Shown: positions 1 through 7,378 of the stretch, in pieces
How the letters are laid out: the number at the start of each line of letters is the position of its first letter
Numbering within the stretch: the first letter of the stretch is position 1
Assembly (NCBI GenBank): GCA_009780625.1
Contig: WQZR01000004.1
Coordinates: 1 to 28,679 of the forward strand
Length of the DNA: 28,679 bases
Direction of reading: 5' to 3'
DNA from: Bacillota bacterium
GTDB taxonomy: Bacteria; Bacillota; Clostridia; Christensenellales; UBA1242
Made by a program: the position numbers and the translations under genes
The notes under the pieces: model-generated
The model's database searches: none
What the model was told of the DNA's origin: nothing
Seen by the model: only the letters and a program-made list of their open reading frames with translations

Positions 1-54
1 ACATTTGCAACATTTTGGGCAACAAGTTTTTACTTCTTTTTTCTTTTCTGCCAT
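1..54 (-). CDS. Cys-rich small protein, N-terminus only (partial)
   Basis: Only the first 18 codons are inside the window; the gene runs off the left edge. The start is supported by AAAGGAGAA seven bases before the ATG at 52-54. The visible peptide is MAEKKKEVKTCCPKCCKC: a short Lys-rich head and then five cysteines in eight residues, a pattern suggesting metal binding or a short metal-ligand protein. A promoter candidate lies at 95-123. No family can be named from so short a fragment. Confidence 0.55.
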   Translation of the reverse strand, partial: MAEKKKEVKTCCPKCCKC

Positions 55-94
55 AATATTCTCCTTTTGTTTTTGATGCTAGCATTGTATTACT

Positions 95-123
95 ATTTTA
101 TTAAACTGCTAGACTAAAGGCAA
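95..123 (-). promoter_or_regulatory. Promoter candidate for the Cys-rich gene
   Basis: Read on the minus strand: -35 TTGCCT (118-123), 17-bp spacer, -10 TAAAAT (95-100), about 40 bases before the start codon at 54. The spacing is ideal; the -35 matches consensus at four of six positions and the -10 at five. Confidence 0.45.
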
Positions 124-172
124 GAGAATTTTGACCACAAATAGTTGTATGTCGCTACTTTTAGTTGTATTT

Positions 173-430
173 TTATTTTTGCTTTTTGTAGCCCTTTAAT
201 GCAACTGAAATTTGGTCTGCGCAACTTGTTCCATTTCTGCAGTTGTTGCCTTCAAAAATTTCAATAACTTCGTCTATATGCTTACCTTTCACAACTCTAG
301 CCAAAAGACCATTTTGACCTTGACACCCGCCGTATAGTTTAACTCCAATAATTCTGTCGTCGTCCCCCACTTCAATTTGCATTTGCTGCATGCAGATTCC
401 CACTGGACGATATTCAATAAGTTTTGACAT
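173..430 (-). CDS. TSCPD domain protein (TIGR03905-like)
   Basis: An 85-aa protein that resembles the small stand-alone TSCPD-domain family (TIGR03905-type) of Firmicutes, whose function is unknown; the domain also occurs at the C-terminus of some ribonucleotide reductases. Landmarks are the early GIC, the GGCQGQNG segment near residue 35, and CRNGTSCADQ near the C-terminus, where the family usually reads TSCPDQ; here Pro is replaced by Ala. The three spaced cysteines (13, 36 and 64/69 region) are typical of the family. The start at 430 has AAAGGAG upstream, and an extended -10 lies at 458-466. It is transcribed toward the Cys-rich gene but separated from it by 118 bases with a separate promoter. 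Confidence 0.8.
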   Translation of the reverse strand: MSKLIEYRPVGICMQQMQIEVGDDDRIIGVKLYGGCQGQNGLLARVVKGKHIDEVIEIFEGNNCRNGTSCADQISVALKGYKKQK

Positions 431-457
431 ATGTTTTCACTCCTTTCCTAATACTCT

Positions 458-466
458 AGTATACCA
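458..466 (-). promoter_or_regulatory. Extended -10 promoter for the TSCPD gene
   Basis: On the minus strand TGGTATACT gives a TGn extension plus -10 TATACT (458-463). No good -35 is seen at 16-18 bp, which is usual for extended -10 promoters. The start codon is about 28 bases downstream with AAAGGAG between. Confidence 0.4.
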
Positions 467-485
467 AAAGAATTTTCCAATTTGC

Positions 486-514
486 TTGACAATTTATGCG
501 ATTTTGGGTAAAAT
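486..514 (+). promoter_or_regulatory. Promoter of the tRNA-Lys/tRNA-Gln operon
   Basis: Perfect -35 TTGACA (486-491), 17-bp spacer, -10 TAAAAT (509-514). Expected start of transcription is about 521, roughly 26 bases before the first tRNA. It is divergent from the TSCPD promoter. Confidence 0.75.
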
Positions 515-546
515 AACTTTCGTATTCTAAAAACCTTAAAATACAT

Positions 547-622
547 GATTCGCTAGCTCAGCTGGTAGAGCATATCACTTTTAATGATAGGGTCCCGGGT
601 TCGAGCCCCGGGCGAATCACCA
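547..622 (+). tRNA. tRNA-Lys (anticodon TTT)
   Basis: Full cloverleaf: acceptor GATTCGC (547-553) pairs with GCGAATC (612-618); D arm GCTC/GAGC; anticodon stem TATCA/TGATA around loop CTTTTAA with TTT at 580-582; T arm CCGGG-TTCGAGC-CCCGG; discriminator A619; CCA encoded at 620-622. It decodes AAA/AAG. First of two tRNAs in one short transcription unit, seven bases ahead of tRNA-Gln. Confidence 0.96.
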
Positions 623-629
623 CCAATTT

Positions 630-704
630 AGGGGTATAGCCAAGTGGTAAGGCAACGGGTTTTGATTCCGTCATTCGCAGGTTCGAACCCTGCTACCCCT
701 GCCA
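630..704 (+). tRNA. tRNA-Gln (anticodon TTG)
   Basis: Acceptor AGGGGTA (630-636) pairs with TACCCCT (694-700); D arm GCC/GGC; anticodon stem ACGGG/TCCGT with one G-U pair, loop TTTTGAT with TTG at 662-664; T arm GCAGG-TTCGAAC-CCTGC; discriminator G701; CCA encoded at 702-704. A weak first pair (A1-U72) is typical for bacterial tRNA-Gln. Followed at once by a terminator. Confidence 0.95.
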
Positions 705-707
705 CAT

Positions 708-732
708 AAAAAAGGGCTTTCGCCCTTTTTTT
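708..732. terminator. Bidirectional hairpin terminator between tRNAs and the surface protein gene
   Basis: AAAAAAGGGC (708-717), loop TTTC, GCCCTTTTTTT (722-732). The T run serves the tRNA operon on the plus strand, and the A run gives a T run for the minus-strand surface protein gene, whose stop codon lies at 731-733. Confidence 0.85.
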
Positions 733-3700
733 ATTCTTGAGTTTCTTCTGTCTCTTCTTCGTTTTCTTTTGTTGGCATTTCGTCTGCGGTTGCAATATCG
801 AAGAATATTGTTTTAACTTTGTGATACCACTTTTGTTTTCCAGTTCTAATTCGTCTAATCTCACGCTCTCGTCTGATTTGTTCTCTAAGTTCTGCTTTCT
901 TTTCAAACTCTTCGTCATCACCTGTTGCAATGTCGCCTAGAGTTTTTGCAAAGTCAGTTTTCTTAAATCTGTTGAACAGTTTTTTATATGCTGGCATTCT
1001 GTAGACAGTTTTGTCTGCTGGCTCGAATCTCTTCTTTTTGTAGTTGTTGTATGAAACACGCGCAACAACAATCAAGATTGCAAGTCCAAGAAGAATTGAA
1101 GGAATGTATAGCCAGTTAAATGGGTCTGGCTCTGGTGTGAAGTCGTCTGGTGGAAGTGGTGGAAGTGGAAGTTCCGCTGCTTCTATGATGTTCAACCTTG
1201 CAGATGTTGGAGTCATTGGTGGAACTTTTGCTGCTTCAAACTCTTCTCTTGTGATTATTTCTGCTTCAATTGTGTTTATGAAAACGTTTCCAATTGCTCT
1301 GTGTCCGTCAGTTCCCACATCTATGTTCAGCCTAACGTCACTTGCAGTCGTTCTTCCAATGTAGAAACTGTGTTCAATAAAGCCATCTGTTGTTCCTCTG
1401 ATTCCGCTGAACGCATTATCTCCACCAAGACCTGTAAGTTCAATATTTAAACCAAGCGGGTTCTGAGCCGTTGAAAGATGGTCATTCTCAACTGTCAGTC
1501 TTTCTGTTTGAACAAAAATTCTAACGCGATAGAACTCTTCTGAAGAGAAGGTGAAGTTTGTGTTGTATGACAAACTTGTCACGCTTGGTGTTATGTGCCT
1601 GATTTTTAGAATGTTTGGAATGTTTGGGTTTACTGGAGCTATGCCTTGAAGTTCTCCCGGAACGCCAGTTCCAGCTGCAGTGAACACACCAATGTCGTGT
1701 GCTTGTGCGGTTGTTTCAGTTGTGAACATTGAAGCACGTCTAAGGAAGTCTCCATGGAAAACTTCGGTTGCTGCGTTGAAATTTTCACGCTTAAGATTTA
1801 TTATGCGTGTTTGGTTTGTGTCTAGAATTTGTGCATCGAAATCTGTTTTTGATATGTCTTCAGACCTAACCATATCAAAGAAAACTCTTCCCTCTGCACC
1901 TTGTCCATCTTCATCTTTTCCAAGATGTAAAACAACTTGTGCGTCAACTGGAGTTATTCCAGCACCAATAAAGAATGAATATGTTTGCCAGCCTTGACCA
2001 TTTGGAGAAGACAAAACTGTCAATTCGCCTAGTCTTAGGCCTCCAAGCGTTTGCACTGTTATGTATGAATTTCCAACTGCCTGTGGTCTGTGAACGCGAA
2101 CATCAATTCTAGAGTGACTTCCTTGTGCAACAAAGAAACTTTCACTTGAGAAACTTTGATGCGTCCTCACGTTTCCGTTGCCCATATAAAGCACATTGTT
2201 TGAAGGAACAGCCGTTGCACTCTGAAGTTCTGTAAGACCTGGGTTTATTAGATGAGGAACAGTGTTTTGGAAGTGAGTTGGGTTTGTGTTTACAATTCCA
2301 AACTCGATTCTTCTATCTTTTCTTTCTCTCTCAAGTTCTATTTCACATGCTGTGTGCGACCAATTTGAAACTGCCGCAATTGGATATACAACATGTGCAC
2401 TTGGTGTGTTGTCAGACCACTCGATAGAATCAACTCTAACAAACCCACCATTTGAAATTCTTGAAGAACCCGAACCTTGAGCACTCAAAACAACTCTTGT
2501 GCTTCTTTGTAGAGCATGTGTTGCTTGCCTTTCTTCTTCGGTAAGCATAATCAGTTCAACATCATCAAAAGCAACCCAGCCAGCAACATATTCTGTTTCT
2601 GTTCCAAGAGCTAGAGCAATTCTTCCTTCTGTTATGAAGTGTGAGTGTCCTTCGATTATGAATGAATATCTTTGCCAACCATTTCTGATTTCTGCATTAG
2701 ATGATTCGATGCTGATTGATGTGCGGTTTGCTCCGCTTTCTTTTTGTTCTTTAAGTGTTGATTTGTTCACTTCTTCAAGTTTGTCTTCGCTATCATATTG
2801 GAAATAGTTTGTCACTTCAAAGACTGCAGATGCAATTCCTGTTGTGTTTGTTCTTGCCCAAACAGAAAGCATATATATTCCTTGCATTGAAATGTTGAAA
2901 GGGTTAGACGCAATTTCAACAAATGCATGGTTCTCTGCTGTGTCGTTTTGTGTGTTGAACAAAAGTGCATGAGTGTTTCCAACGCTTCCGTTTGAACCAA
3001 GCGGAATGTTTTCGTCGTTAAATCTAAGGTTTGTTGAGCCTGAAACTTCGTGGCGAAGAATTTGTGCTGGTCCTTCGGATTTTGAATTGATTTCAAATTC
3101 ACTAACTTGACCTTGCCCTGCAATTGTGTCGCCTAACTCGTCGCTGAAACCAAAGTTAAACCCTGGAGTGCTGTTGTCTAGAACAACTCTGTTGTTTTTG
3201 TCTACGCTTACAAATCTTTCAAAACCATCTCTAAGCGCTGCTGTTGCTTGAAAGAAATCGTGTTCTGAATATTCCCACGTTTCAAGTCTGTCAAAAAACA
3301 CAGCACCAACAGTTGAATGATTTCTGCCACCAAGCCAAAGTTCCAAACTTACGTCTTTACTCATAACTGTGTTTGTTTCAATAAAGAATGTAAATTCACT
3401 CCATCCTCCACGGCTTGCAGGAAAGAAATATGACAAGATGAAATCTTCGTCTGTGTCTGGCAATGTGTGGTCAACTAAATATGCGCTAAATGCTCCGCCA
3501 GGAATTTCTCCCACTCCGCCAGAGTGAGCCCAGAATGTGATTGAATAGAAACTGTTTGCTTGCAAGCTGATGTTTGCACTTCTAAAACCAACAGATGCTG
3601 GAACTGAAGGGTGCTCTGCGTGCATAACCAAAATGTTGTCGTTTGGTCTGTCTGGCCTTGTTCCTGAAGGGTTGTCCACTTTTGTGATTTCTCTGTCCCA

Positions 3701-3997
3701 TCTTGTGCCGGTTTCTGCAACACCATAGATTACTGCATCTGTTCTGCTTCCTTCAATTTTTGCCCATTCTGTTGGAAGCGCAAGTCTGTTGCTCCCTTGT
3801 GCTGAACTTTGGTCGAAGTCTGGGTTTGAAATTGAAATGCTGTTTGCGATTGTTGGTGCACTTGTGTTGAATATATTGTTGTTATTTCCAAAAGGACTGA
3901 ATGTTACAAATGCAAAAAGAGGCAGAAAATATACTGCCGCAAGTGAAAGTACGATTGTGCCTGTTGTTAAAAATTTTCTAAGTTTAGTCATTTTCAT
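731..3997 (-). CDS. Large surface protein, four beta-sandwich-like repeats, C-terminal membrane anchor
   Basis: 1088 aa, family not recognised. Residues 1-32 look like a signal or signal-anchor (MTKLRKFL then a long hydrophobic run). Four diverged modules follow, roughly 57-249, 298-493, 515-722 and 744-921. Each contains an aromatic/hydrophobic strand such as YSITFWAHS, YMLSVWART or RVRIFVQTE, then GW..YSF.IE/G-type segments (WSEFTFFIE, WQRYSFIIE, WQTYSFFIG, IEHSFYIG) and closes with VFFDR, VAFDD, VFFDM or VFINT plus an acidic (S/T)xxxF motif; this resembles carbohydrate-binding jelly-roll modules. A Pro-rich stretch (942-960) precedes a membrane helix (962-981) and a charged cytoplasmic tail of about 107 residues, in which DIAT occurs twice (GDIATGDDEE, FDIATADEMP). 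Topology therefore is outside-repeats, inside-tail. Start codon choice (M1 or M3) is uncertain because the ribosome site is weak. Its promoter is probably at 4033-4061. Confidence 0.7.
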   Translation of the reverse strand: MKMTKLRKFLTTGTIVLSLAAVYFLPLFAFVTFSPFGNNNNIFNTSAPTIANSISISNPDFDQSSAQGSNRLALPTEWAKIEGSRTDAVIYGVAETGTRWDREITKVDNPSGTRPDRPNDNILVMHAEHPSVPASVGFRSANISLQANSFYSITFWAHSGGVGEIPGGAFSAYLVDHTLPDTDEDFILSYFFPASRGGWSEFTFFIETNTVMSKDVSLELWLGGRNHSTVGAVFFDRLETWEYSEHDFFQATAALRDGFERFVSVDKNNRVVLDNSTPGFNFGFSDELGDTIAGQGQVSEFEINSKSEGPAQILRHEVSGSTNLRFNDENIPLGSNGSVGNTHALLFNTQNDTAENHAFVEIASNPFNISMQGIYMLSVWARTNTTGIASAVFEVTNYFQYDSEDKLEEVNKSTLKEQKESGANRTSISIESSNAEIRNGWQRYSFIIEGHSHFITEGRIALALGTETEYVAGWVAFDDVELIMLTEEERQATHALQRSTRVVLSAQGSGSSRISNGGFVRVDSIEWSDNTPSAHVVYPIAAVSNWSHTACEIELERERKDRRIEFGIVNTNPTHFQNTVPHLINPGLTELQSATAVPSNNVLYMGNGNVRTHQSFSSESFFVAQGSHSRIDVRVHRPQAVGNSYITVQTLGGLRLGELTVLSSPNGQGWQTYSFFIGAGITPVDAQVVLHLGKDEDGQGAEGRVFFDMVRSEDISKTDFDAQILDTNQTRIINLKRENFNAATEVFHGDFLRRASMFTTETTAQAHDIGVFTAAGTGVPGELQGIAPVNPNIPNILKIRHITPSVTSLSYNTNFTFSSEEFYRVRIFVQTERLTVENDHLSTAQNPLGLNIELTGLGGDNAFSGIRGTTDGFIEHSFYIGRTTASDVRLNIDVGTDGHRAIGNVFINTIEAEIITREEFEAAKVPPMTPTSARLNIIEAAELPLPPLPPDDFTPEPDPFNWLYIPSILLGLAILIVVARVSYNNYKKKRFEPADKTVYRMPAYKKLFNRFKKTDFAKTLGDIATGDDEEFEKKAELREQIRREREIRRIRTGKQKWYHKVKTIFFDIATADEMPTKENEEETEETQE

Positions 3998-4032
3998 GTA
4001 ATAAAATATATTGCCCTTTTACAGTACATTTG

Positions 4033-4061
4033 ATTATAACAAAAACTACGAAATGTCGCAA
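4033..4061 (-). promoter_or_regulatory. Promoter of the surface protein gene
   Basis: Minus strand: -35 TTGCGA (4056-4061), 17-bp spacer, perfect -10 TATAAT (4033-4038), some 36 bases before the start at 3997. It lies in the divergent region shared with the kinase/CYTH-like gene. On the plus strand a weaker pair, TTGCCC (around 4011) and TATAAC (around 4035), may serve that gene. Confidence 0.55.
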
Positions 4062-4101
4062 ACGAATACATAATAGATTTCTATTTGGAGAAACTAAATT
4101 T

Positions 4102-5514
4102 ATGAAAGAATTTAAGGAACACAAGAAATTTATCGACCATATTTCAAAGCAAGTGCAGAAGATGACTAAAAACATGCCAAAGCCTGTTGTTGTCATAAGT
4201 GGAGCAAGCGGAAGTGGAAAAAGTTATAATGCAAAGCTTATAAAAAAAGAACTTGCAAATATGGGCATTTCAGCAACCATGCTTTCTATGGATGATTTTT
4301 ATATGGGCATTTCTAGAATATGTGTAAGCAAAGTAAATCAAAAACAGTTTGGAAACATGCTAGATGCAGACGAGCTTTCTGCCATCGTTAAATCTGTAAT
4401 TGGACACATTCCGTATGAACACAAGTTTTCCAAAGATAATAAGGCAAAACTTGCAAAAGCTCTAAAGAACAAAGTCGACACAAAAATTTTTATTGATAGA
4501 CTGGAATATGAATACCGAAACATAGATTTTGATGACCCAGAGATTATTGACACAAAGCAGTGTGCAGAGCTTATTGAAGCCATTCGAAGAGATGAAGAAC
4601 ATGTCTACACCCCTCACTATTCTAAAATCATAAGTGAACAAGATGATGCCTTAAAAACAAGAATAAATGCAAAGGCAACAGAGGTTATTATCTGCGAGGG
4701 TTTATATACAATCTGCGACAAGTTTCTTGGCTTCCTAAACCCGAAAAATACACTTAAAGTTTTTATTGATGCAGACAAGAAAACAACAATGTATCGCCGT
4801 TTGAGGCGAGATATTGCCGAGGGCGGCACAAGCATGGGTCTTGAGCAAACTTTCAACTCTCTTTTCCTTGCCGTAATTCCGGGCTATTTGAGATATATAA
4901 AACCCTGTAAAGATAACGCCGACATTGTGTTTATAGACAGAGTTGGCAAGATTGAAGCACAAGGAAATAAAATTGAAGTTACGCTTCGATACCCCATAAC
5001 TGAAGCAAATGTCAGGCTTCTAAAATCAAACCCAAACACATTTAAATATGTACATTCATCGATGCAAACGGACTACTATTTCACACAGGCAGACGAGCAA
5101 TATAACTCCAAAAATTTTATTATGAGGCTTAGAATTGAAGACGGCAAAATTGGCAAAATTATTCTTCGTTTTAGAAACATGACAAAAGATGCAAACCTTT
5201 TCTACACCCTGCCTTTTAACCTAACCAAAGAAGGTGCACAAAAGTTTAAACAAAGTCCAGAAGAGTTTATTTCCAAACTAGAAAGAATCAATCTAATCCA
5301 CGATTTGGTTGTCACAAAAAAACGTGAGACGTATATGTATGAAGACAAAACATGCCTGCTTGATTATGTGGGCGATAAGATTTATTTCAATTTGAACGAA
5401 GAATTTACATATAAAGAAATCGGTCTAGTAACTGCGCTTTTGGACCTTCCTAAATACACCAAAGAAACTTACTACGACGAATTTAGGCTTAATGATTCCA
5501 AAAGCAACAAGTAG
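4102..5514 (+). CDS. Uridine-kinase-like P-loop domain fused to a CYTH-like domain
   Basis: 470 aa from the ATG at 4102, chosen because GGAG ends 11 bases before it; an upstream in-frame TTG at 4030 has no ribosome site. Residues 29-45 carry a Walker A GASGSGKS (34-41). DDFY at 64-67, the FDDP segment, HYSK and IICEGLYTI follow the uridine kinase/phosphoribulokinase pattern, as does RRLRRDIAEGG near 232-242. From about residue 289 on there is a second, basic-strand-rich domain (QTDYYF, MRLRIED, KIILRFRNMT, KKRETYMYED, LLDYVGD) resembling CYTH/triphosphate tunnel enzymes. A kinase-plus-CYTH order is known from plant TTM1/TTM2 proteins. Likely role: nucleotide or polyphosphate phosphotransfer; substrate unknown. 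The last 90 bases overlap the convergent flippase gene. The P-loop assignment is firm, the CYTH call moderate. Confidence 0.7.
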   Translation: MKEFKEHKKFIDHISKQVQKMTKNMPKPVVVISGASGSGKSYNAKLIKKELANMGISATMLSMDDFYMGISRICVSKVNQKQFGNMLDADELSAIVKSVIGHIPYEHKFSKDNKAKLAKALKNKVDTKIFIDRLEYEYRNIDFDDPEIIDTKQCAELIEAIRRDEEHVYTPHYSKIISEQDDALKTRINAKATEVIICEGLYTICDKFLGFLNPKNTLKVFIDADKKTTMYRRLRRDIAEGGTSMGLEQTFNSLFLAVIPGYLRYIKPCKDNADIVFIDRVGKIEAQGNKIEVTLRYPITEANVRLLKSNPNTFKYVHSSMQTDYYFTQADEQYNSKNFIMRLRIEDGKIGKIILRFRNMTKDANLFYTLPFNLTKEGAQKFKQSPEEFISKLERINLIHDLVVTKKRETYMYEDKTCLLDYVGDKIYFNLNEEFTYKEIGLVTALLDLPKYTKETYYDEFRLNDSKSNK

Positions 5515-7008
5515 CACCCCAAAACAAAGCAACGAAACAGTTCCGCCAATAAGCCCTGGAATAAAAACTGCACTCACTCCGCCAAATAGGTTATATGTCA
5601 ATCTGCCGATTGCACCTGTTAGTATTGTGAAAATTGTAAGAAGCAAAAATGTTTTGATGTTTACAAGACTTTCGCCGCCTTTGATTTTAAGTTCTTTATC
5701 GATTAGAATTAGATTTAAAACACTGCCAACCGTTGCCATAACACCAAAACCTAGCCCCAAAGCCCCTATTCCCAAAACTTGTGGCAAAAACCAAATTGCA
5801 ATAAGCAAGAACACCGAAGAAATAAGCCCGTTCACAAAGCCCCAAGCTTCTTTTCCAAGGCTGTTTAGAATACTTGAGGTTATGGCAGCAATGCCCATCG
5901 GCACCATCACCCAGGCAATTTGTGCAACCAATTGCCCTGCTTCTTTGTTGTTAAACAAAACAATTCCAATTGGCTCGCCAACGGCTATAAACAGTGGAAG
6001 CAATAGAAAACTAAAAATAAGAACAAAGCTGATTGCAGAAACGCATTTCTCACGGGTTTTTGCTTTATCTCCAAGGTTTGATGAAATATCTGGAATGAGA
6101 GCCATTGCAAGACTGCTTGTGATTGCAGAAGGAAACAAAAGAAGTGGAAACACCATGCCCATCACAATTCCAAGGCTTGCCATGGCTTCTGATTCTGTGA
6201 AGCCAACAGCCATAAGCCTAAGCGGAATGATGAAGCTCAAAAGCGGAATGCTTAGGCTTCCAATAAGTCTAAGTGCCGTCACAGGCCCTGCAGATTTAAG
6301 AAGAGGAAGAAAAGCAGATTTTGGGTTTTTGAGCCTTCCCCCTGCTCTCCAATATAAAATGGCAGAATATACCGCAGACATGATGCAAGCAATGCTTAAA
6401 CTTATACTACTCCATATAGCCTTATGTTCAGGAGGTGCTGAACTGAAGAATATGAAGATTATAATCACTGCAATCAAAACACGTGCGGCTTGTTCGAACA
6501 GTTCTGTGATTCCCACTGCAAAAAAGTTCTTTTTGCCCCAGAGATAGCCCCTGAAGATTGAATAGAAACAAGAAAAGAAGATTGCGGGAATAAGTGTGAT
6601 GATGATTTGATAACTCAGTTCGTTGTTATCGAATATGTTCATGAACACAGGTTTAAACAAAAGCATGATTACGGTCGAGACAACGCAAAGGAACATTCCA
6701 ACGATTAGGGCGGCACTTACATATGTATGTGCACGACTGTAGGGGTCGCTGTCCTCAGCGACCCTTCGCGGGGCGTTGGGGACAACGCCCCCTACTTCGG
6801 CAGTGAAGCGTGAGAGCGTTACGGTGAGCCCAGATGTTGTGAGAGTTATGAATACCATAAACACAGAGAACGCAAGTTGATAATAACCCAAGACTTCTGC
6901 CCCAAGTTGGTGGCTTAGAAAAATTCTAAACACAAAACCAAAAATTTTGGTTAGTGCCATAAAAACCATAATCAACATAACGGATTTAAAAAGGTGGCGT
7001 ATGCTCAT
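5425..7008 (-). CDS. SpoVB/MurJ-type polysaccharide (lipid) flippase
   Basis: 527 aa and almost entirely hydrophobic helices (about 14), the length and pattern of the MATE-like MviN/SpoVB polysaccharide-transporter superfamily. The N-terminus (LTKIFGFVFRIFLSHQLGA, then YYQLAFSVF and LTVTLSRFTAE) matches the group well. Such proteins move lipid-linked cell-wall or polysaccharide precursors across the membrane; the SpoVB branch acts in spore cortex synthesis, but I cannot prove sporulation here. Residues 72-90 are encoded by a palindromic repeat (6739-6795) that lengthens the cytoplasmic loop between helices 2 and 3. No ribosome site precedes the start at 7008, which lies 31 bases from the divergent LysM gene. 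The 3' end overlaps the kinase/CYTH-like gene by 90 bases. Confidence 0.85.
   Translation of the reverse strand: MSIRHLFKSVMLIMVFMALTKIFGFVFRIFLSHQLGAEVLGYYQLAFSVFMVFITLTTSGLTVTLSRFTAEVGGVVPNAPRRVAEDSDPYSRAHTYVSAALIVGMFLCVVSTVIMLLFKPVFMNIFDNNELSYQIIITLIPAIFFSCFYSIFRGYLWGKKNFFAVGITELFEQAARVLIAVIIIFIFFSSAPPEHKAIWSSISLSIACIMSAVYSAILYWRAGGRLKNPKSAFLPLLKSAGPVTALRLIGSLSIPLLSFIIPLRLMAVGFTESEAMASLGIVMGMVFPLLLFPSAITSSLAMALIPDISSNLGDKAKTREKCVSAISFVLIFSFLLLPLFIAVGEPIGIVLFNNKEAGQLVAQIAWVMVPMGIAAITSSILNSLGKEAWGFVNGLISSVFLLIAIWFLPQVLGIGALGLGFGVMATVGSVLNLILIDKELKIKGGESLVNIKTFLLLTIFTILTGAIGRLTYNLFGGVSAVFIPGLIGGTVSLLCFGVLLVAFGIIKPKFVVVSFFGVFRKVQKRSY
6739..6795 (-). repeat. Palindromic GTAGGGG element, copy A, inside a reading frame
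   Basis: 57 bases bounded by GTAGGGG and CCCCTAC. Inside are two hairpin arms: GGGTCGC...GCGACCC and GGGGCGTT...AACGCCCC. It is clearly richer in G+C than the flanks. At exactly 19 codons it keeps the flippase frame and adds residues 72-90. Related copies lie at 7175-7227 and 25848-25877. Confidence 0.8.
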
Positions 7009-7028
7009 ACATTATTTAATGAATTTCA

Positions 7029-7034
7029 TATAAT
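7029..7034 (+). promoter_or_regulatory. Possible -10 element of the LysM gene
   Basis: TATAAT lies only five bases ahead of the ATG at 7040. No good -35 and no ribosome site are seen. If used, the message would be leaderless. Confidence 0.3.
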
Positions 7035-7039
7035 ATTTT

Positions 7040-7378
7040 ATGAAGATTTACCGAATTGAAAAAAGCGAAACGCTTGAAGAAATTGCGAGAAGACACGGCA
7101 CAACTGTCGACAGATTGTTAGATGATAATATGCACATAGAAACAGGCGAGCACGGCGATGTGCTCCTTATTAATGTAGGGGCTGCATCACCATGCAGCCC
7201 AGGGTCGCATAGTGATGCGACCCCTACAACATACATAGTCAAACCCGCAGACACATATAAAAAAATAGCCCATGCCCTGAATATTCCAGAACACGAGCTT
7301 AGAGAATTAAACAATAACGAGCATTTGTTTATTGGGAAACAATTAGTTAAAAAACTCAATCCAAAAAGTTCCGACTGA
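7040..7378 (+). CDS. Small protein with two LysM domains
   Basis: 112 aa without a signal peptide. LysM 1 covers about 3-44 (YRIEKSETLEEIARRHGTT, then VLLI); LysM 2 covers about 65-106 (TYIVKPADTYKKIAHALNI, LRELNNNEHLFIGKQLVKK). LysM binds peptidoglycan or related N-acetylglucosamine polymers; with no visible export signal the protein may act inside the cell, for example at the spore or septum, or use another route. The linker (46-63) is encoded by a palindromic repeat and is compositionally unlike the domains. It is divergent from the flippase gene (31-base gap), and its last 36 bases overlap the convergent lipoprotein gene. No ribosome site is seen. Confidence 0.75.
   Translation: MKIYRIEKSETLEEIARRHGTTVDRLLDDNMHIETGEHGDVLLINVGAASPCSPGSHSDATPTTYIVKPADTYKKIAHALNIPEHELRELNNNEHLFIGKQLVKKLNPKSSD
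7175..7227 (+). repeat. Palindromic GTAGGGG element, copy B, forming the LysM linker
   Basis: 53 bases bounded by GTAGGGG and CCCCTAC with two arms: GGGCTGCAT/ATGCAGCCC-type and GGGTCGCAT/ATGCGACCC. Relative to copy A it is in the opposite orientation with respect to the GTAGGGGTCG end. It encodes residues 46-63, exactly the linker between the two LysM domains. Confidence 0.8.

Noticed and set aside
4030..4101. 24 extra N-terminal codons on the kinase/CYTH-like gene from a TTG
   Set aside because: No ribosome site there, while GGAG precedes the ATG at 4102.
5492..6547. 351-codon open frame on the plus strand opposite the flippase gene
   Set aside because: It is the antisense shadow of a clear membrane protein gene; low-complexity Ile/Pro/Lys-rich translation, no ribosome site and no family resemblance.
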